In this document: one piece after another, positions 1 through 8,258 of the stretch
How positions within the stretch are numbered: the first letter of the stretch is position 1
Layout: every line of letters begins with the position of its first letter
Assembly (NCBI GenBank): GCA_012514255.1
Contig: JAAZAP010000373.1
Span: forward strand, 1-38,846
Length of the DNA: 38,846 bases
Source: Bacteroidales bacterium
Lineage (GTDB): Bacteria; Bacteroidota; Bacteroidia; Bacteroidales; VadinHA17
Direction: 5' to 3'
The notes under the pieces: model-generated
The model's database searches: none
Told to the model about the DNA's origin: nothing
What the model saw: only the letters and a program-made list of their open reading frames with translations
Position numbers and translations under genes: made by a program

Positions 1-639
1 ACAGTTGTCTGCTTCCAGGGACCCCCGCAGCAATGCCCGGGTCCCTGGTCCGTTATTGAGAAGCATGTCAATGATGCTCAGCCTGGGGATGAATCCATGT
101 CTTTCACCAAAGACCTGGGTATAGGGCAGATACAAATAACCTGTTACACCTGATGGCTTCTTTGGGGTGATTGAATACCTGTAGTCATTCTCCGGGTTGC
201 CTTCCGCTTCAAACTTCTCAGTGAATTTTATCCTTGCAGAAAGGCCGATGGCTTCACACATGGCAGCAAGCGCTGCACTGTTAAGATCGATAAGAAAGGT
301 GTGCGGTCCGGTGATGATATCCCTGATAAGATCATAGTAGAACTCAAAGTAAGGTGCTGTGGCATATGCGGCGGTGATACCACGCAGGTGAAGATCACGC
401 CACCGTTTGGACTCATCTGTTCTCAGCTCACTGATGGTTGTCTTGTGGAATGAGCCCCTCAGCACAGGCACTACCAGCGGCAGGGGACCGTTTGCACCCA
501 TGATGATGCACCTGTTCCGGTAGGTTTGCCTGTGATAATTCTCATGCCGTTCAATGATCACCTCTTCTGTACGCGCTATCAGGCTGAAATATTCAGCTGG
601 AGGAAAGTATGCCGTTGAGAGAAGAACATTCCCGCTCAT
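1..639 (-). CDS. WbqC-family protein, partial (3' end outside window)
   Basis: An open frame runs from ATG at 639-637 to the left edge without a stop (213 codons seen). The N-terminus carries the motif STAYFPPAEYF, then an HENYHRQTYRNRC stretch, a GANGPLPLVVPV stretch, and near the end FIPRLSIIDMLLNNGP. I recognise these from Bacteroidota WbqC-family proteins, which are about 200-215 residues, so only a few residues should be missing. The WbqC family is named after an O-antigen locus protein; its biochemical activity is not settled. The start lies 5 bases after the larB stop, so it is probably the last gene of the larC-larE-larB transcript. In many Bacteroidota genomes wbqC follows signal peptidase genes, so the junction with lar genes may be specific to this lineage. 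No signal peptide is seen, so it is probably cytoplasmic. Confidence 0.85.
   Translation of the reverse strand, partial: MSGNVLLSTAYFPPAEYFSLIARTEEVIIERHENYHRQTYRNRCIIMGANGPLPLVVPVLRGSFHKTTISELRTDESKRWRDLHLRGITAAYATAPYFEFYYDLIRDIITGPHTFLIDLNSAALAAMCEAIGLSARIKFTEKFEAEGNPENDYRYSITPKKPSGVTGYLYLPYTQVFGERHGFIPRLSIIDMLLNNGPGTRALLRGSLEADNC
15..48. repeat. 10-bp perfect inverted repeat inside the 3' part of the wbqC-like gene
   Basis: CCAGGGACCC at 15-24 pairs perfectly with GGGTCCCTGG at 39-48 around a 14-base loop. It lies in coding sequence close to the expected end of the wbqC-like gene. No T-run follows on the minus strand within the window, so it is not a classical intrinsic terminator. It may be an RNA hairpin or chance in GC-rich coding sequence. 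Confidence 0.4.
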
Positions 640-644
640 AAAGA

Positions 645-1391
645 TCAGAGTCTGTTAATCCTGCTGGCGGCAAAGCCTGCCCCGAAGCCGTTGTCTATAT
701 TTACCACGGTCACACCTGCGGCGCAGCTGGTCATCATGGCAAGCAGGGCTGAGATGCCTTCAAATGATGCTCCGTAACCAACGCTGGTAGGAACGGCAAT
801 GACCGGCATATTGACAAGACCGCCCACCACGCTGGCCAGTGCGCCCTCCATGCCGGCAATCACAATGGAAACACGGCAGGCGCGTATCTCGGGCAGCTTA
901 TCAACCAGCCTGTGTATCCCCGCCACCCCGGCATCATATATCCTTACCACATCATTGCCCAGCAGCTCGGCAGTGACGGCCGCCTCCTCGGCTACGGGGA
1001 TATCTGAGGTGCCTGCGGTAATGACCGCTATCTTCGTGGCCGGAGGTGGTATCTCCTTCCTTTTGATGCTTATGATCCGCGCCGTTTCATAGTAGACCGC
1101 ATCAGGGAAGGTGGGGGCAATGAACATGAATACTTCTTCCCGCGCCCTTGTACCTATTATATTATAGCCATTTTTCTCCATGGCATTGAATATTGCCAGC
1201 ACTTGCCCGGGTGTCTTGCCTGCACAATACACTATCTCAGGATAGCCTGTTCTCAATTCACGATGATTGTCTATGCGGGCAAAGCCGAGATCAGTATAGG
1301 GAAAGTCGCGAAGCTTCTCCATGGCCTCATTCACACTTACCGATCCGTTCCTGATACCGTTAAGTATCTTCTCAAGCTCTGATGCATTCAT
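645..1391 (-). CDS. larB: Nickel pincer cofactor biosynthesis protein LarB
   Basis: The 248-residue protein matches the usual LarB length. Its C-terminal half is PurE-like (AIR carboxylase-related), with the TAGTSDIPVAEEAA stretch, the glycine-rich GMEGALASVVGGL and the PTSVGYGASFEGISALL region. LarB carboxylates the pyridinium ring of nicotinic acid adenine dinucleotide and hydrolyses the phosphoanhydride, giving the dicarboxylated mononucleotide that LarE sulfurates. It acts in the cytoplasm. The ATG at 1391-1389 overlaps the larE stop in an ATGA junction, which suggests translational coupling. Family membership is clear from the sequence; the reaction is family knowledge. Confidence 0.95.
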   Translation of the reverse strand: MNASELEKILNGIRNGSVSVNEAMEKLRDFPYTDLGFARIDNHRELRTGYPEIVYCAGKTPGQVLAIFNAMEKNGYNIIGTRAREEVFMFIAPTFPDAVYYETARIISIKRKEIPPPATKIAVITAGTSDIPVAEEAAVTAELLGNDVVRIYDAGVAGIHRLVDKLPEIRACRVSIVIAGMEGALASVVGGLVNMPVIAVPTSVGYGASFEGISALLAMMTSCAAGVTVVNIDNGFGAGFAASRINRL

Positions 1392-2191
1392 GCCTCTTCA
1401 GTTTTATTCATGCTTCCGCTGCGGTACCCCTCAGCATCAATTGTAACATATTGGAATCCCATCCCCCGCAGAACCCTTGCCAGCTTCATCCTGACCTCAC
1501 TGAGGGCAATCAGTTCAAACTGCTCACTCCTTATCTCAATCCTGGCCAGTTCACCATGGATCCTCACCCGTGCCCCGGCAAACCCGGCTTCTGTCACCAG
1601 GCGTTCAGCTTCTTCAGCCCTGAACAGATCCTCAGGTGTGATTAATTTGTCATGCGGAAAACGCGTCAGCAGGCAGGTGTTCGAAGGCCTGTTACTCACA
1701 TCCAGACCTGCCTCGCGGGCCAGATGCCTGATCTCCTCTTTTGTGAGGCCTGCCTCTGCCAGTGGACTCCTGACACCCGACTCACGCAGTGCCCTGAGGC
1801 CGGGACGATATTCCTTCAGATCGTCGGCATTTGTGCCGTCAAAGACAACAGCGTAACCTCCTTTTCGGGCTTCCGAGGTTATCAGTTTCATTATCTCTTT
1901 CTTGCATAGATAGCAGCGGTCAGGCGGATTGGATATCACAGACCCGGGAATATCCGTCTTTAACTCTTTATGCTTAACTCCGATATCATTGCAAAAGCTG
2001 GCGGCTTTCTTTACTTCAGCCTGGAACATGTATGGAGTGCTTACTGTAACAGCCAGCAGACGCAGTCCCGGCTGCGATGCGGCAGTACTCACGAGAAAAG
2101 TACTGTCAGTGCCGCCCGAAAGGGCAATGACCGCTGAGCCGGATCCCGAGAGAATGGCCTTCAGATCTTCCACTTTCTTTGCAGCACTCAT
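1388..2191 (-). CDS. larE: ATP-dependent sulfur transferase LarE (three-cysteine type)
   Basis: LarE installs sulfur on the activated carboxylates of the pincer nucleotide precursor. The 267-residue protein has the PP-loop ATP-binding motif SGGTDS at residues 25-30. It carries a CxxC pair (Cys93 and Cys96, in RCYLC) plus Cys173 in the PSNTCLLTRFP motif, the position of the sacrificial Cys176 in Lactiplantibacillus plantarum LarE. Homologs with three such cysteines, for example from Thermotoga maritima, are reported to bind a [4Fe-4S] cluster used for sulfur transfer rather than sacrificing a cysteine. I infer that type here. A longer frame reaches 2272, but ATG 2191-2189 forms an ATGA overlap with the larC stop and fits the family N-terminus, so I chose it. 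The gene ends in an ATGA overlap with larB. Confidence 0.94.
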   Translation of the reverse strand: MSAAKKVEDLKAILSGSGSAVIALSGGTDSTFLVSTAASQPGLRLLAVTVSTPYMFQAEVKKAASFCNDIGVKHKELKTDIPGSVISNPPDRCYLCKKEIMKLITSEARKGGYAVVFDGTNADDLKEYRPGLRALRESGVRSPLAEAGLTKEEIRHLAREAGLDVSNRPSNTCLLTRFPHDKLITPEDLFRAEEAERLVTEAGFAGARVRIHGELARIEIRSEQFELIALSEVRMKLARVLRGMGFQYVTIDAEGYRSGSMNKTEEA

Positions 2192-3516
2192 TTTGTTGCG
2201 CTGATCTGTACGGTTATCTCCTGAACTACCTGCTTCATTGGCAGTCCTGTTGCTGCCGCAATAGCAGCACATCTGTCAGCCTCCGGCTTAACGGAGACCA
2301 GTCGGTCATTGAAGTATGACTTTTTTACCATCACCTTGCCGAAACGGGTCTCAACCTCTTCGAACTCACGATGCAGGGTCTCCTTGACACAGGGAATAAC
2401 CCTGAGTCCGATGGTTGTTGACTCAGTAAAGAGTATCTCCCTTATGGGATCCACCTGCTCTTCCTCACATATGACACTCAGGGTGAGGGCCGGCCTTCCC
2501 TTTTTCATAATGATCGGGGTAATCCAGACGTCGCCGGCTCCTGCCTCAAAAAGCTTCATGGTAATGTGCTCCGATAATTCCGGATTCATGTCATCCATAT
2601 TGCATTCTATGAGCCTTGCCTCATGGCCACGTTCCGGCTCACCGGGTACCTCGGCCAGGTAGACCCTGAGCATGTTGGGCCGTGCAGGATTGTTTTTCTG
2701 TCCTATGCCATAGCCGCTTTTCCTGATGATAAACCTTATTTCAGGAGGGAGAGGTTCAGCCGTGGCTGCTATTATAGCAGCTCCGGTGGGAGTGGTTGCC
2801 TCAAAATCAACCCCCCCGCTATGCACCGGGAAACCGCTGATTATTCGTGCGGTAGCCGGGGTGGGAACGGGCAGCAGACCATGCTGGCATCTGACCATTC
2901 CGCCACCGAGCTCAATAGCGGAGGTATAAACCCTGTCAACGCCAAGATCATTAAGACAGATTGCAGCTCCCACAATGTCAACAATTGAATCCAGGGCACC
3001 CACTTCATGGAAATGAATCTCATCAATCGGTTTGTCATGCACGGCAGCCTCAGCCGCAGCAATATGACTGAATATCTTCATGGAGAGGTCCATGACAGGC
3101 AGGGGGAGAGTGCTCTTGTTGATAATCTCTTCAATATCAGCGAGGTTACGGTGGGGATGATGATGTGTATGCTCGTGTCTGTGGCCCTGGTCATGACTGT
3201 GATCATGCTTATGGCCGTGATTGTTATCATGGCTGTGTTCTGGCTCATGACTGTGGTCATGTGACCTGCCGCGATCATGGTCATGGTGATGACCCGGACC
3301 AGGTGCATGGAGATATTCCTCTTCTGTTATTACCGTGACCTTTGTCCCTGTAATGCCGTGACGCTGGTCACGCGTTATTTCCAGTCGCCATCCTTCAGTG
3401 TTGAGCTTTTCAAGACCGCTGAGAAGGGTATCAGGGCTAACCCCCAGGTCAAGCAATGCTCCAAGGTTCATATCGCCACTGATACCGGAAAAACAGTCAT
3501 AGTAAAGTATCTTCAT
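2188..3516 (-). CDS. larC: Nickel insertion protein LarC, full length with His-rich segment
   Basis: LarC is the CTP-dependent nickel insertase that metallates the pincer nucleotide. The 442-residue protein begins with the conserved YYDCFSGISGDM motif and later has HFHEVGALDSIVDIVGA. Between them, residues 70-122 hold 22 histidines in 53 positions, in HDH, HSH and HHH patterns, likely for nickel storage or delivery. In L. plantarum larC is split into larC1 and larC2 joined by programmed frameshifting; here it is one continuous frame. The ATG at 3516-3514 directly follows a purine-rich AAAGGAG, which is very close for a ribosome site. It is the first gene of larC-larE-larB-wbqC. No larA is seen in the window, so the cofactor user must be elsewhere. 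Confidence 0.95.
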   Translation of the reverse strand: MKILYYDCFSGISGDMNLGALLDLGVSPDTLLSGLEKLNTEGWRLEITRDQRHGITGTKVTVITEEEYLHAPGPGHHHDHDRGRSHDHSHEPEHSHDNNHGHKHDHSHDQGHRHEHTHHHPHRNLADIEEIINKSTLPLPVMDLSMKIFSHIAAAEAAVHDKPIDEIHFHEVGALDSIVDIVGAAICLNDLGVDRVYTSAIELGGGMVRCQHGLLPVPTPATARIISGFPVHSGGVDFEATTPTGAAIIAATAEPLPPEIRFIIRKSGYGIGQKNNPARPNMLRVYLAEVPGEPERGHEARLIECNMDDMNPELSEHITMKLFEAGAGDVWITPIIMKKGRPALTLSVICEEEQVDPIREILFTESTTIGLRVIPCVKETLHREFEEVETRFGKVMVKKSYFNDRLVSVKPEADRCAAIAAATGLPMKQVVQEITVQISATK

Positions 3517-3671
3517 CTCCTTTTAGTTTTTTTAACAATCGGTATGCCTGCCGCATAATCTCTTATGCTCGCATTCTCAGGCTGCTAATATAAGAATACG
3601 GGGCCGATATATTAAAAAAAAATGTTTACTTTGCACCTTCTCGTTTCAGGGGTAATAACTATCAGAAGGGA

Positions 3672-4598
3672 ATGAAAAGAAGGCTGTTCTTAAGGAATTC
3701 ACTTGGCGCCGGTCTGGCGGCAGGAGCGTTCATGAGTTTTGGCAGGTTTGAGAAGGCATTTGCAGGTAAACCTCTTCCTCCTGCAGCCAATCATGATCTT
3801 ATAGCAATAATGGGCGGTGAGCCCGCCGCGATGTTTGATATGGGAATACAGGCAATGGGAGGCATGGGCACCTTTGTCAGAAAAGGTCAGAAGGTCCTGG
3901 TAAAACCCAATATGGGATGGGATGTCGTACCCGAGAAGGGTGGCAATACCAATCCGGCCCTCGTCAAAAGGATTATAGAACACTGCTACAGGGCAGGAGC
4001 AAAAGAGGTTTATGTCTTTGACAATACATGTGATAACTGGATAAAGTGCTACAAGAATTCAGGCATTGAGCAGGCAGTTAAGGACGCCGGTGCGAAGATT
4101 GTTCCGGGAAGCTCCGAGAGCTACTACCAGGAGGTTACCATACCCAACGGCAAGAAACTGACAAAAGCCAAGGTTCACGAACTGGTGCTTGAGAGCGATG
4201 TTTTCATTAATGTGCCCATCCTGAAGCATCACAGTTCCACCAGGATGACCGGGGCGCTCAAGAATATGATGGGGGTCGTATGGGACAGGGGTTACTGGCA
4301 CAGGAACAACCTTAACCAGTGCATCGCAGATTATGCGCTCTTTACAAAGAAACCGCAGCTTAACGTCATGGATGCATATAATGTGATGATGCGTAACGGT
4401 CCGCGTGGCGTCTCGGTGGCTGATCTCTCAAATATGAAATCACTGATGATATCCACTGACTGGGTGGCCATTGATGCTGCCGGCGCAAAGATGATGGGCA
4501 AAGAGCCCGGATCAATTGAACATATAGCCATGGCTGCAGGCATGGGCATAGGTAAGATGGATCTCACCACCCTGAACATTCACAGGCTGAAAATGTAA
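3672..4598 (+). CDS. DUF362-domain protein with Tat signal
   Basis: The 308-residue protein opens with MKRRLFLRNSLGAGLAAGAF, an RR motif followed by a hydrophobic stretch and an alanine-rich cleavage region, typical of a Tat signal. This implies export after folding, often with a cofactor. The body is a DUF362 domain, with the KPNMGWD region near residue 80, VFINVPILKHHSSTRMTGALKN in the middle and a conserved VAIDAAGAKMMG stretch near the C-terminus. DUF362 proteins often sit beside or are fused to ferredoxin domains; this one has no cysteine cluster of its own. The iron-sulfur membrane gene starts 6 bases downstream, so the two are very likely an operon. It is divergent from larC across about 155 bases. 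Its biochemical function is unknown. Confidence 0.85.
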   Translation: MKRRLFLRNSLGAGLAAGAFMSFGRFEKAFAGKPLPPAANHDLIAIMGGEPAAMFDMGIQAMGGMGTFVRKGQKVLVKPNMGWDVVPEKGGNTNPALVKRIIEHCYRAGAKEVYVFDNTCDNWIKCYKNSGIEQAVKDAGAKIVPGSSESYYQEVTIPNGKKLTKAKVHELVLESDVFINVPILKHHSSTRMTGALKNMMGVVWDRGYWHRNNLNQCIADYALFTKKPQLNVMDAYNVMMRNGPRGVSVADLSNMKSLMISTDWVAIDAAGAKMMGKEPGSIEHIAMAAGMGIGKMDLTTLNIHRLKM

Positions 4599-4604
4599 TT
4601 TTTA

Positions 4605-6167
4605 ATGAAATCCTCTGCCCTGAGACATATAAGGACCGTATTTGCACTCCTTGTCCTTATTCTTTTTGCATTCCTGTTCCTCGACTTCAGGGGCCTGCTG
4701 GGGGAGAAGACCTTCGGTCCGATAACCTATCTGCAGTTCCTGCCTTCCCTGGTGAAATTCATTATCGCGGGAGCCACTGCCGCGACAGGATTCATAGTGG
4801 TTCTGGTATTGACTGCTCTTACCGGCAGGACCTACTGCTCATTCCTTTGTCCCCTGGGGATTCTTCAGGATGTCAACAGCAGGATCGGGGGATTTGTCAA
4901 GAGACGCTTTCGCAGGTATGGCTACAAGAAACCCTACACAATACTGCGTTATTTCATTCTTGTGGTGACGGCTGGCATACTGGCCCTTGGAGGTATTTAC
5001 GTCATTACCATTTTTGATCCATACAGCATCTTCGGCAGGTTCATGTCATACTTTGTTCAGCCGGTGGTTCTCCTCTTAAACAACCTGCTGTCATCCATTC
5101 TCGGCAGGTTTGACATTTACTCAATTTACCATGTTGACATAAAGCCTTATCAGCTTGCGGCTTATATAATCCCTTCAGCTTTTCTGCTGCTGGTGGGAAT
5201 ACTCTCCTTCAGTCACGGGAGGCTCTATTGCAATACCGTCTGTCCCGTGGGGACACTCCTGGGTCTGGTGAGCAGGATATCAGTTTTCAGGATCAGGTTC
5301 GATGAAGATAAATGCACCCGCTGCGGCAGGTGTGCCATGGCATGCAAATCATCCTGCATAGACTTCCTTAACAAGAACGTTGACCTCAGCAGGTGTGTCA
5401 GCTGTTTTAACTGTATAGATGCCTGCAAGGAGAACGCAATGTCTTATGGTCTTGTCAGGCTGAAGCAAAAGCAGTTCAACGATGACGTCACTGATTCCTC
5501 GCGCCGGGGATTCATTGCCGGCTCCCTGGTGCTTCTTGCCGGAGGCTCTCAGCTGCTGAGGGCACAGGGTACAACACCCGCACCCACCATAGAATCAACT
5601 GTAAAGGAAGACAGGCTTTATCCTGTAACTCCTCCGGGATCAGTCAGTATAGAATCATTCACTTCCAGGTGCACCGCATGCACACTATGCGTAAGCGCAT
5701 GCCCCACAAACGTCCTTCAGCCATCGGTAAGCGAGTACGGATTCGCAGGTATCATGCAGCCCCGAATGGATTTCCACAGCGGTTTCTGCAATTATGACTG
5801 TACCAGGTGTACTGATGTATGCCCTACAGGCGCCATCATGCCCCTGATGATTGAAGCCAAGAAACTGACCCAGATAGGCAAAGCAGTCTTTATAAAGGAG
5901 AACTGTATTGTGCATACTGAAAAGACAGCCTGCGGCGCCTGCTCGGAACATTGCCCCACCAAAGCATGCCACATGGTACCCTATGAGAACGGTCTTCTCA
6001 TCCCTGAAGTAAGGGACGAGATATGCATCGGTTGCGGTGCATGTGAGTATGCCTGTCCTACAAAGCCCTACAAGGCCATTTTCGTTGACGGTAACCCCGT
6101 TCATGAGGCAGCTGTAAAACCCGAGACAGAAGAGCTGGATGCAGTACCTTCCGATTTCCCGTTCTGA
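4605..6167 (+). CDS. Membrane-bound polyferredoxin, NapH-like domain fused to a NapG-like ferredoxin domain
   Basis: The 520-residue protein has an N-terminal membrane part (about residues 10-225) with several hydrophobic helices and two CxxxCP motifs (Cys78/82 and Cys209/213), as in NapH/CcoG proteins. Two [4Fe-4S] motifs follow (Cys237-247 and Cys264-274). Then comes an internal twin-arginine-like SSRRGFIAGSLVLLAGG (RR at 300-301), and four more cluster motifs (Cys356-366, 395-406, 434-450, 474-484). The layout suggests quinol-linked electron transfer across the inner membrane to an extracytoplasmic ferredoxin domain. It lies 6 bases after the DUF362 gene, so that protein is the likely partner. 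The electron acceptor is unknown. Two separate ancestral genes, as in napG and napH, may have fused here. Confidence 0.85.
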   Translation: MKSSALRHIRTVFALLVLILFAFLFLDFRGLLGEKTFGPITYLQFLPSLVKFIIAGATAATGFIVVLVLTALTGRTYCSFLCPLGILQDVNSRIGGFVKRRFRRYGYKKPYTILRYFILVVTAGILALGGIYVITIFDPYSIFGRFMSYFVQPVVLLLNNLLSSILGRFDIYSIYHVDIKPYQLAAYIIPSAFLLLVGILSFSHGRLYCNTVCPVGTLLGLVSRISVFRIRFDEDKCTRCGRCAMACKSSCIDFLNKNVDLSRCVSCFNCIDACKENAMSYGLVRLKQKQFNDDVTDSSRRGFIAGSLVLLAGGSQLLRAQGTTPAPTIESTVKEDRLYPVTPPGSVSIESFTSRCTACTLCVSACPTNVLQPSVSEYGFAGIMQPRMDFHSGFCNYDCTRCTDVCPTGAIMPLMIEAKKLTQIGKAVFIKENCIVHTEKTACGACSEHCPTKACHMVPYENGLLIPEVRDEICIGCGACEYACPTKPYKAIFVDGNPVHEAAVKPETEELDAVPSDFPF

Positions 6168-6260
6168 GTATTGAAAAACATGATTTTTATCGTGTGAGGC
6201 AGAGTTAAATAAGGTTAACTTGCATGCTCAAATTTTAGTGCCTAAATTAACTTTCGTTTT

Positions 6261-6683
6261 ATGAAACCTACACATATTGAACATATTGGTATTGCGGTTA
6301 ATTCAATCGCTGAAGCACTGCCATTCTATGAGAAGGTCCTGGGACTGAAATGCTATAACATTGAGGAAGTGGCTGACCAGAAGGTTAAGACCGCTTTTTT
6401 TATGATCGGTCAGACCAAGATCGAACTACTGGAGTCTACTGATCCGGAAGGCCCGGTGGGCAAGTTCATAGAGAAAAGGGGAGAGGGTATACACCATATT
6501 GCCTTTGCAGTGGATAATATCGAGGAGAGACTGCGCGAGGCCGAAGCTGCCGGGATACGTCTTATCGACTCAACTCCAAGGAAGGGCGCTGAAGGACTGA
6601 GCATAGCATTCATACATCCCAAATCAACCTTCGGGGTACTTACCGAATTGTGCGAGGACAAGAATAGCGAAAACAACAAATAA
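6261..6683 (+). CDS. mce: Methylmalonyl-CoA epimerase
   Basis: The 140-residue protein is a vicinal oxygen chelate fold enzyme with two repeats. It begins with THIEHIGIAVNSI and has the second-repeat motif GEGIHHIAFAVDNI. The expected metal ligands are His8, Glu55, His79 and Glu129. The enzyme interconverts (2R)- and (2S)-methylmalonyl-CoA, linking the B12-dependent mutase (not in the window) to the decarboxylase encoded just downstream. The carboxyltransferase gene starts 9 bases after its stop. Length and motifs are standard for the family. Confidence 0.95.
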   Translation: MKPTHIEHIGIAVNSIAEALPFYEKVLGLKCYNIEEVADQKVKTAFFMIGQTKIELLESTDPEGPVGKFIEKRGEGIHHIAFAVDNIEERLREAEAAGIRLIDSTPRKGAEGLSIAFIHPKSTFGVLTELCEDKNSENNK

Positions 6684-6692
6684 TAAGACTAA

Positions 6693-8252
6693 ATGAACAG
6701 TCAGGAAAGAATCAAACAACTCCTTGATTACAGGGAGAAAGCACGCCAGGGTGGTGGCGAAAAACGAATTGACGACCAGCACGCCAAGGGTAAACTGACG
6801 GCAAGGGAACGCATTACCCTGTTGCTTGACGAGGGCAGCTTCGAAGAGTATGACATGTTTGTCACGCACAGAACCGAGGACTTCGGCCTGGCCGACAAAA
6901 AATTCCTCTCTGACGGAGTGATCACGGGTCACGGCACCATTGACGGCAGGGTGGTCTATGTCTTTGCACAGGATTTTACTGTATTCGGTGGTTCTCTCTC
7001 GGAAACATTTGCACAGAAGATATGCAAGATCATGGACCAGGCCATGAAGGCCGGAGCCCCGGTCATAGGCATCAATGACTCAGGCGGAGCACGCATCCAG
7101 GAGGGAGTGAGGAGCCTCGCCGGATATGCCGAGATCTTTGAACGCAATATCCTTGCCTCCGGTGTGATACCGCAGATATCAGCCGTTTTCGGACCCTGTG
7201 CCGGAGGGGCTGTCTATTCACCTGCCCTGACAGACTATATCATCATGAGCCGCAAGAGCAGCTACATGTTTGTCACCGGTCCCAAAGTGGCAAAGACAGT
7301 CACCGGCGAAGATATCACCATTGATGATCTTGGCGGAGCAGGTGTCCATACAACCAAGTCAGGAGTGGCTCACTTTGCCGTTGATGAGGAGAAAGAGGGT
7401 CTTGACCTTATCAGGAAACTACTGGGATTCATGCCTCAGAATAACCTCGAGGAGCCGCCGCAGATGGATTGCGATGACCCTATTGACAGGCTTGAGGATG
7501 AACTCAATGACATCATCCCGGAAAGCCCCAACCAGCCCTATGACGTCAAGGATGTAATAGTTCGGGTGGTTGACTACAATGATTTCGTGGAGGTACATGA
7601 GGCCTATGCCAAGAATATCGTGGTTGGATTCGCCAGGTTTGACGGTATGCCCGTCGGGATAGTAGCCAACCAGCCGGCATACCTGGCCGGAGTGCTTGAC
7701 ATAGAAGCTTCGCGCAAGGCTGCACGGTTCATTCGCTTCTGCGACGCGTTCAATATTCCTATTGTCACCTTCGTTGATGTCCCCGGCTTCCTGCCAGGGT
7801 CAACCCAGGAGTACGGCGGAATAATCATTCACGGTGCCAAACTGATGTATGCCTACGGCGAAGCCAACGTGGCCAAGGTGACGGTTACACTCCGCAAATC
7901 CTACGGAGGAGCTCATTGCGTCATGTCTTCAAAACAGCTCAGAGGCGATATTAATTACGCATGGCCGACAGCTGAAATTGCTGTAATGGGCCCGCAGGGA
8001 GCCATAGAAGTGCTGGAAGGAAAGACAATCAGCGAGATAGCTGACCCGGCCGAACGCAAGGAGTACGTTGCAAAAAAGGAACATGAATACCGCGATAAGT
8101 TCGCAAATCCCTACGAGGCAGCCAGGTATGGCTATCTAGATGATGTTATAGAACCCCGCAATACAAGATTCAGGGTTATCAGGGCCCTCAGGACTCTCGC
8201 AACCAAGAAAGATCCGGGACCAATGAAGAAACATGGCAACATTCCACTCTGA
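6693..8252 (+). CDS. mmdA: Methylmalonyl-CoA decarboxylase alpha subunit (acyl-CoA carboxyltransferase)
   Basis: The 519-residue protein is a PccB/MmdA-type carboxyltransferase with two crotonase-like halves. Signature stretches are [49 protein letters not shown] and [14 protein letters not shown]. It would transfer the carboxyl group from methylmalonyl-CoA to biotin on the carrier protein. PccB of propionyl-CoA carboxylase is nearly identical in type. The adjacent OadG-like and OadB-like subunits, and the absence of a biotin carboxylase gene, favour the Na+-pumping decarboxylase. It is not the OadA type found in oxaloacetate decarboxylases, which argues that the substrate is a CoA ester. The stop is 6 bases before the OadG-like gene. 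Confidence 0.92.
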   Translation: MNSQERIKQLLDYREKARQGGGEKRIDDQHAKGKLTARERITLLLDEGSFEEYDMFVTHRTEDFGLADKKFLSDGVITGHGTIDGRVVYVFAQDFTVFGGSLSETFAQKICKIMDQAMKAGAPVIGINDSGGARIQEGVRSLAGYAEIFERNILASGVIPQISAVFGPCAGGAVYSPALTDYIIMSRKSSYMFVTGPKVAKTVTGEDITIDDLGGAGVHTTKSGVAHFAVDEEKEGLDLIRKLLGFMPQNNLEEPPQMDCDDPIDRLEDELNDIIPESPNQPYDVKDVIVRVVDYNDFVEVHEAYAKNIVVGFARFDGMPVGIVANQPAYLAGVLDIEASRKAARFIRFCDAFNIPIVTFVDVPGFLPGSTQEYGGIIIHGAKLMYAYGEANVAKVTVTLRKSYGGAHCVMSSKQLRGDINYAWPTAEIAVMGPQGAIEVLEGKTISEIADPAERKEYVAKKEHEYRDKFANPYEAARYGYLDDVIEPRNTRFRVIRALRTLATKKDPGPMKKHGNIPL

Positions 8253-8258
8253 TAAAAA

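Noticed and set aside
2192..2272. Upstream extension of larE into larC
   Set aside because: The extra 27 residues do not resemble LarE and the ATG at 2191 makes the same ATGA junction seen at larE-larB.
3007..3264. A Met/Val-rich membrane-like frame on the plus strand
   Set aside because: It is the reverse complement of His codons in larC (CAT becomes ATG), so the hydrophobic look is an artefact.
3140..3310. Tandem repeat of CAT/ATG-rich trinucleotides, possibly a minisatellite or CRISPR-like array
   Set aside because: It is the coding sequence of the His-rich loop of LarC on the minus strand; units are irregular and have no spacers.
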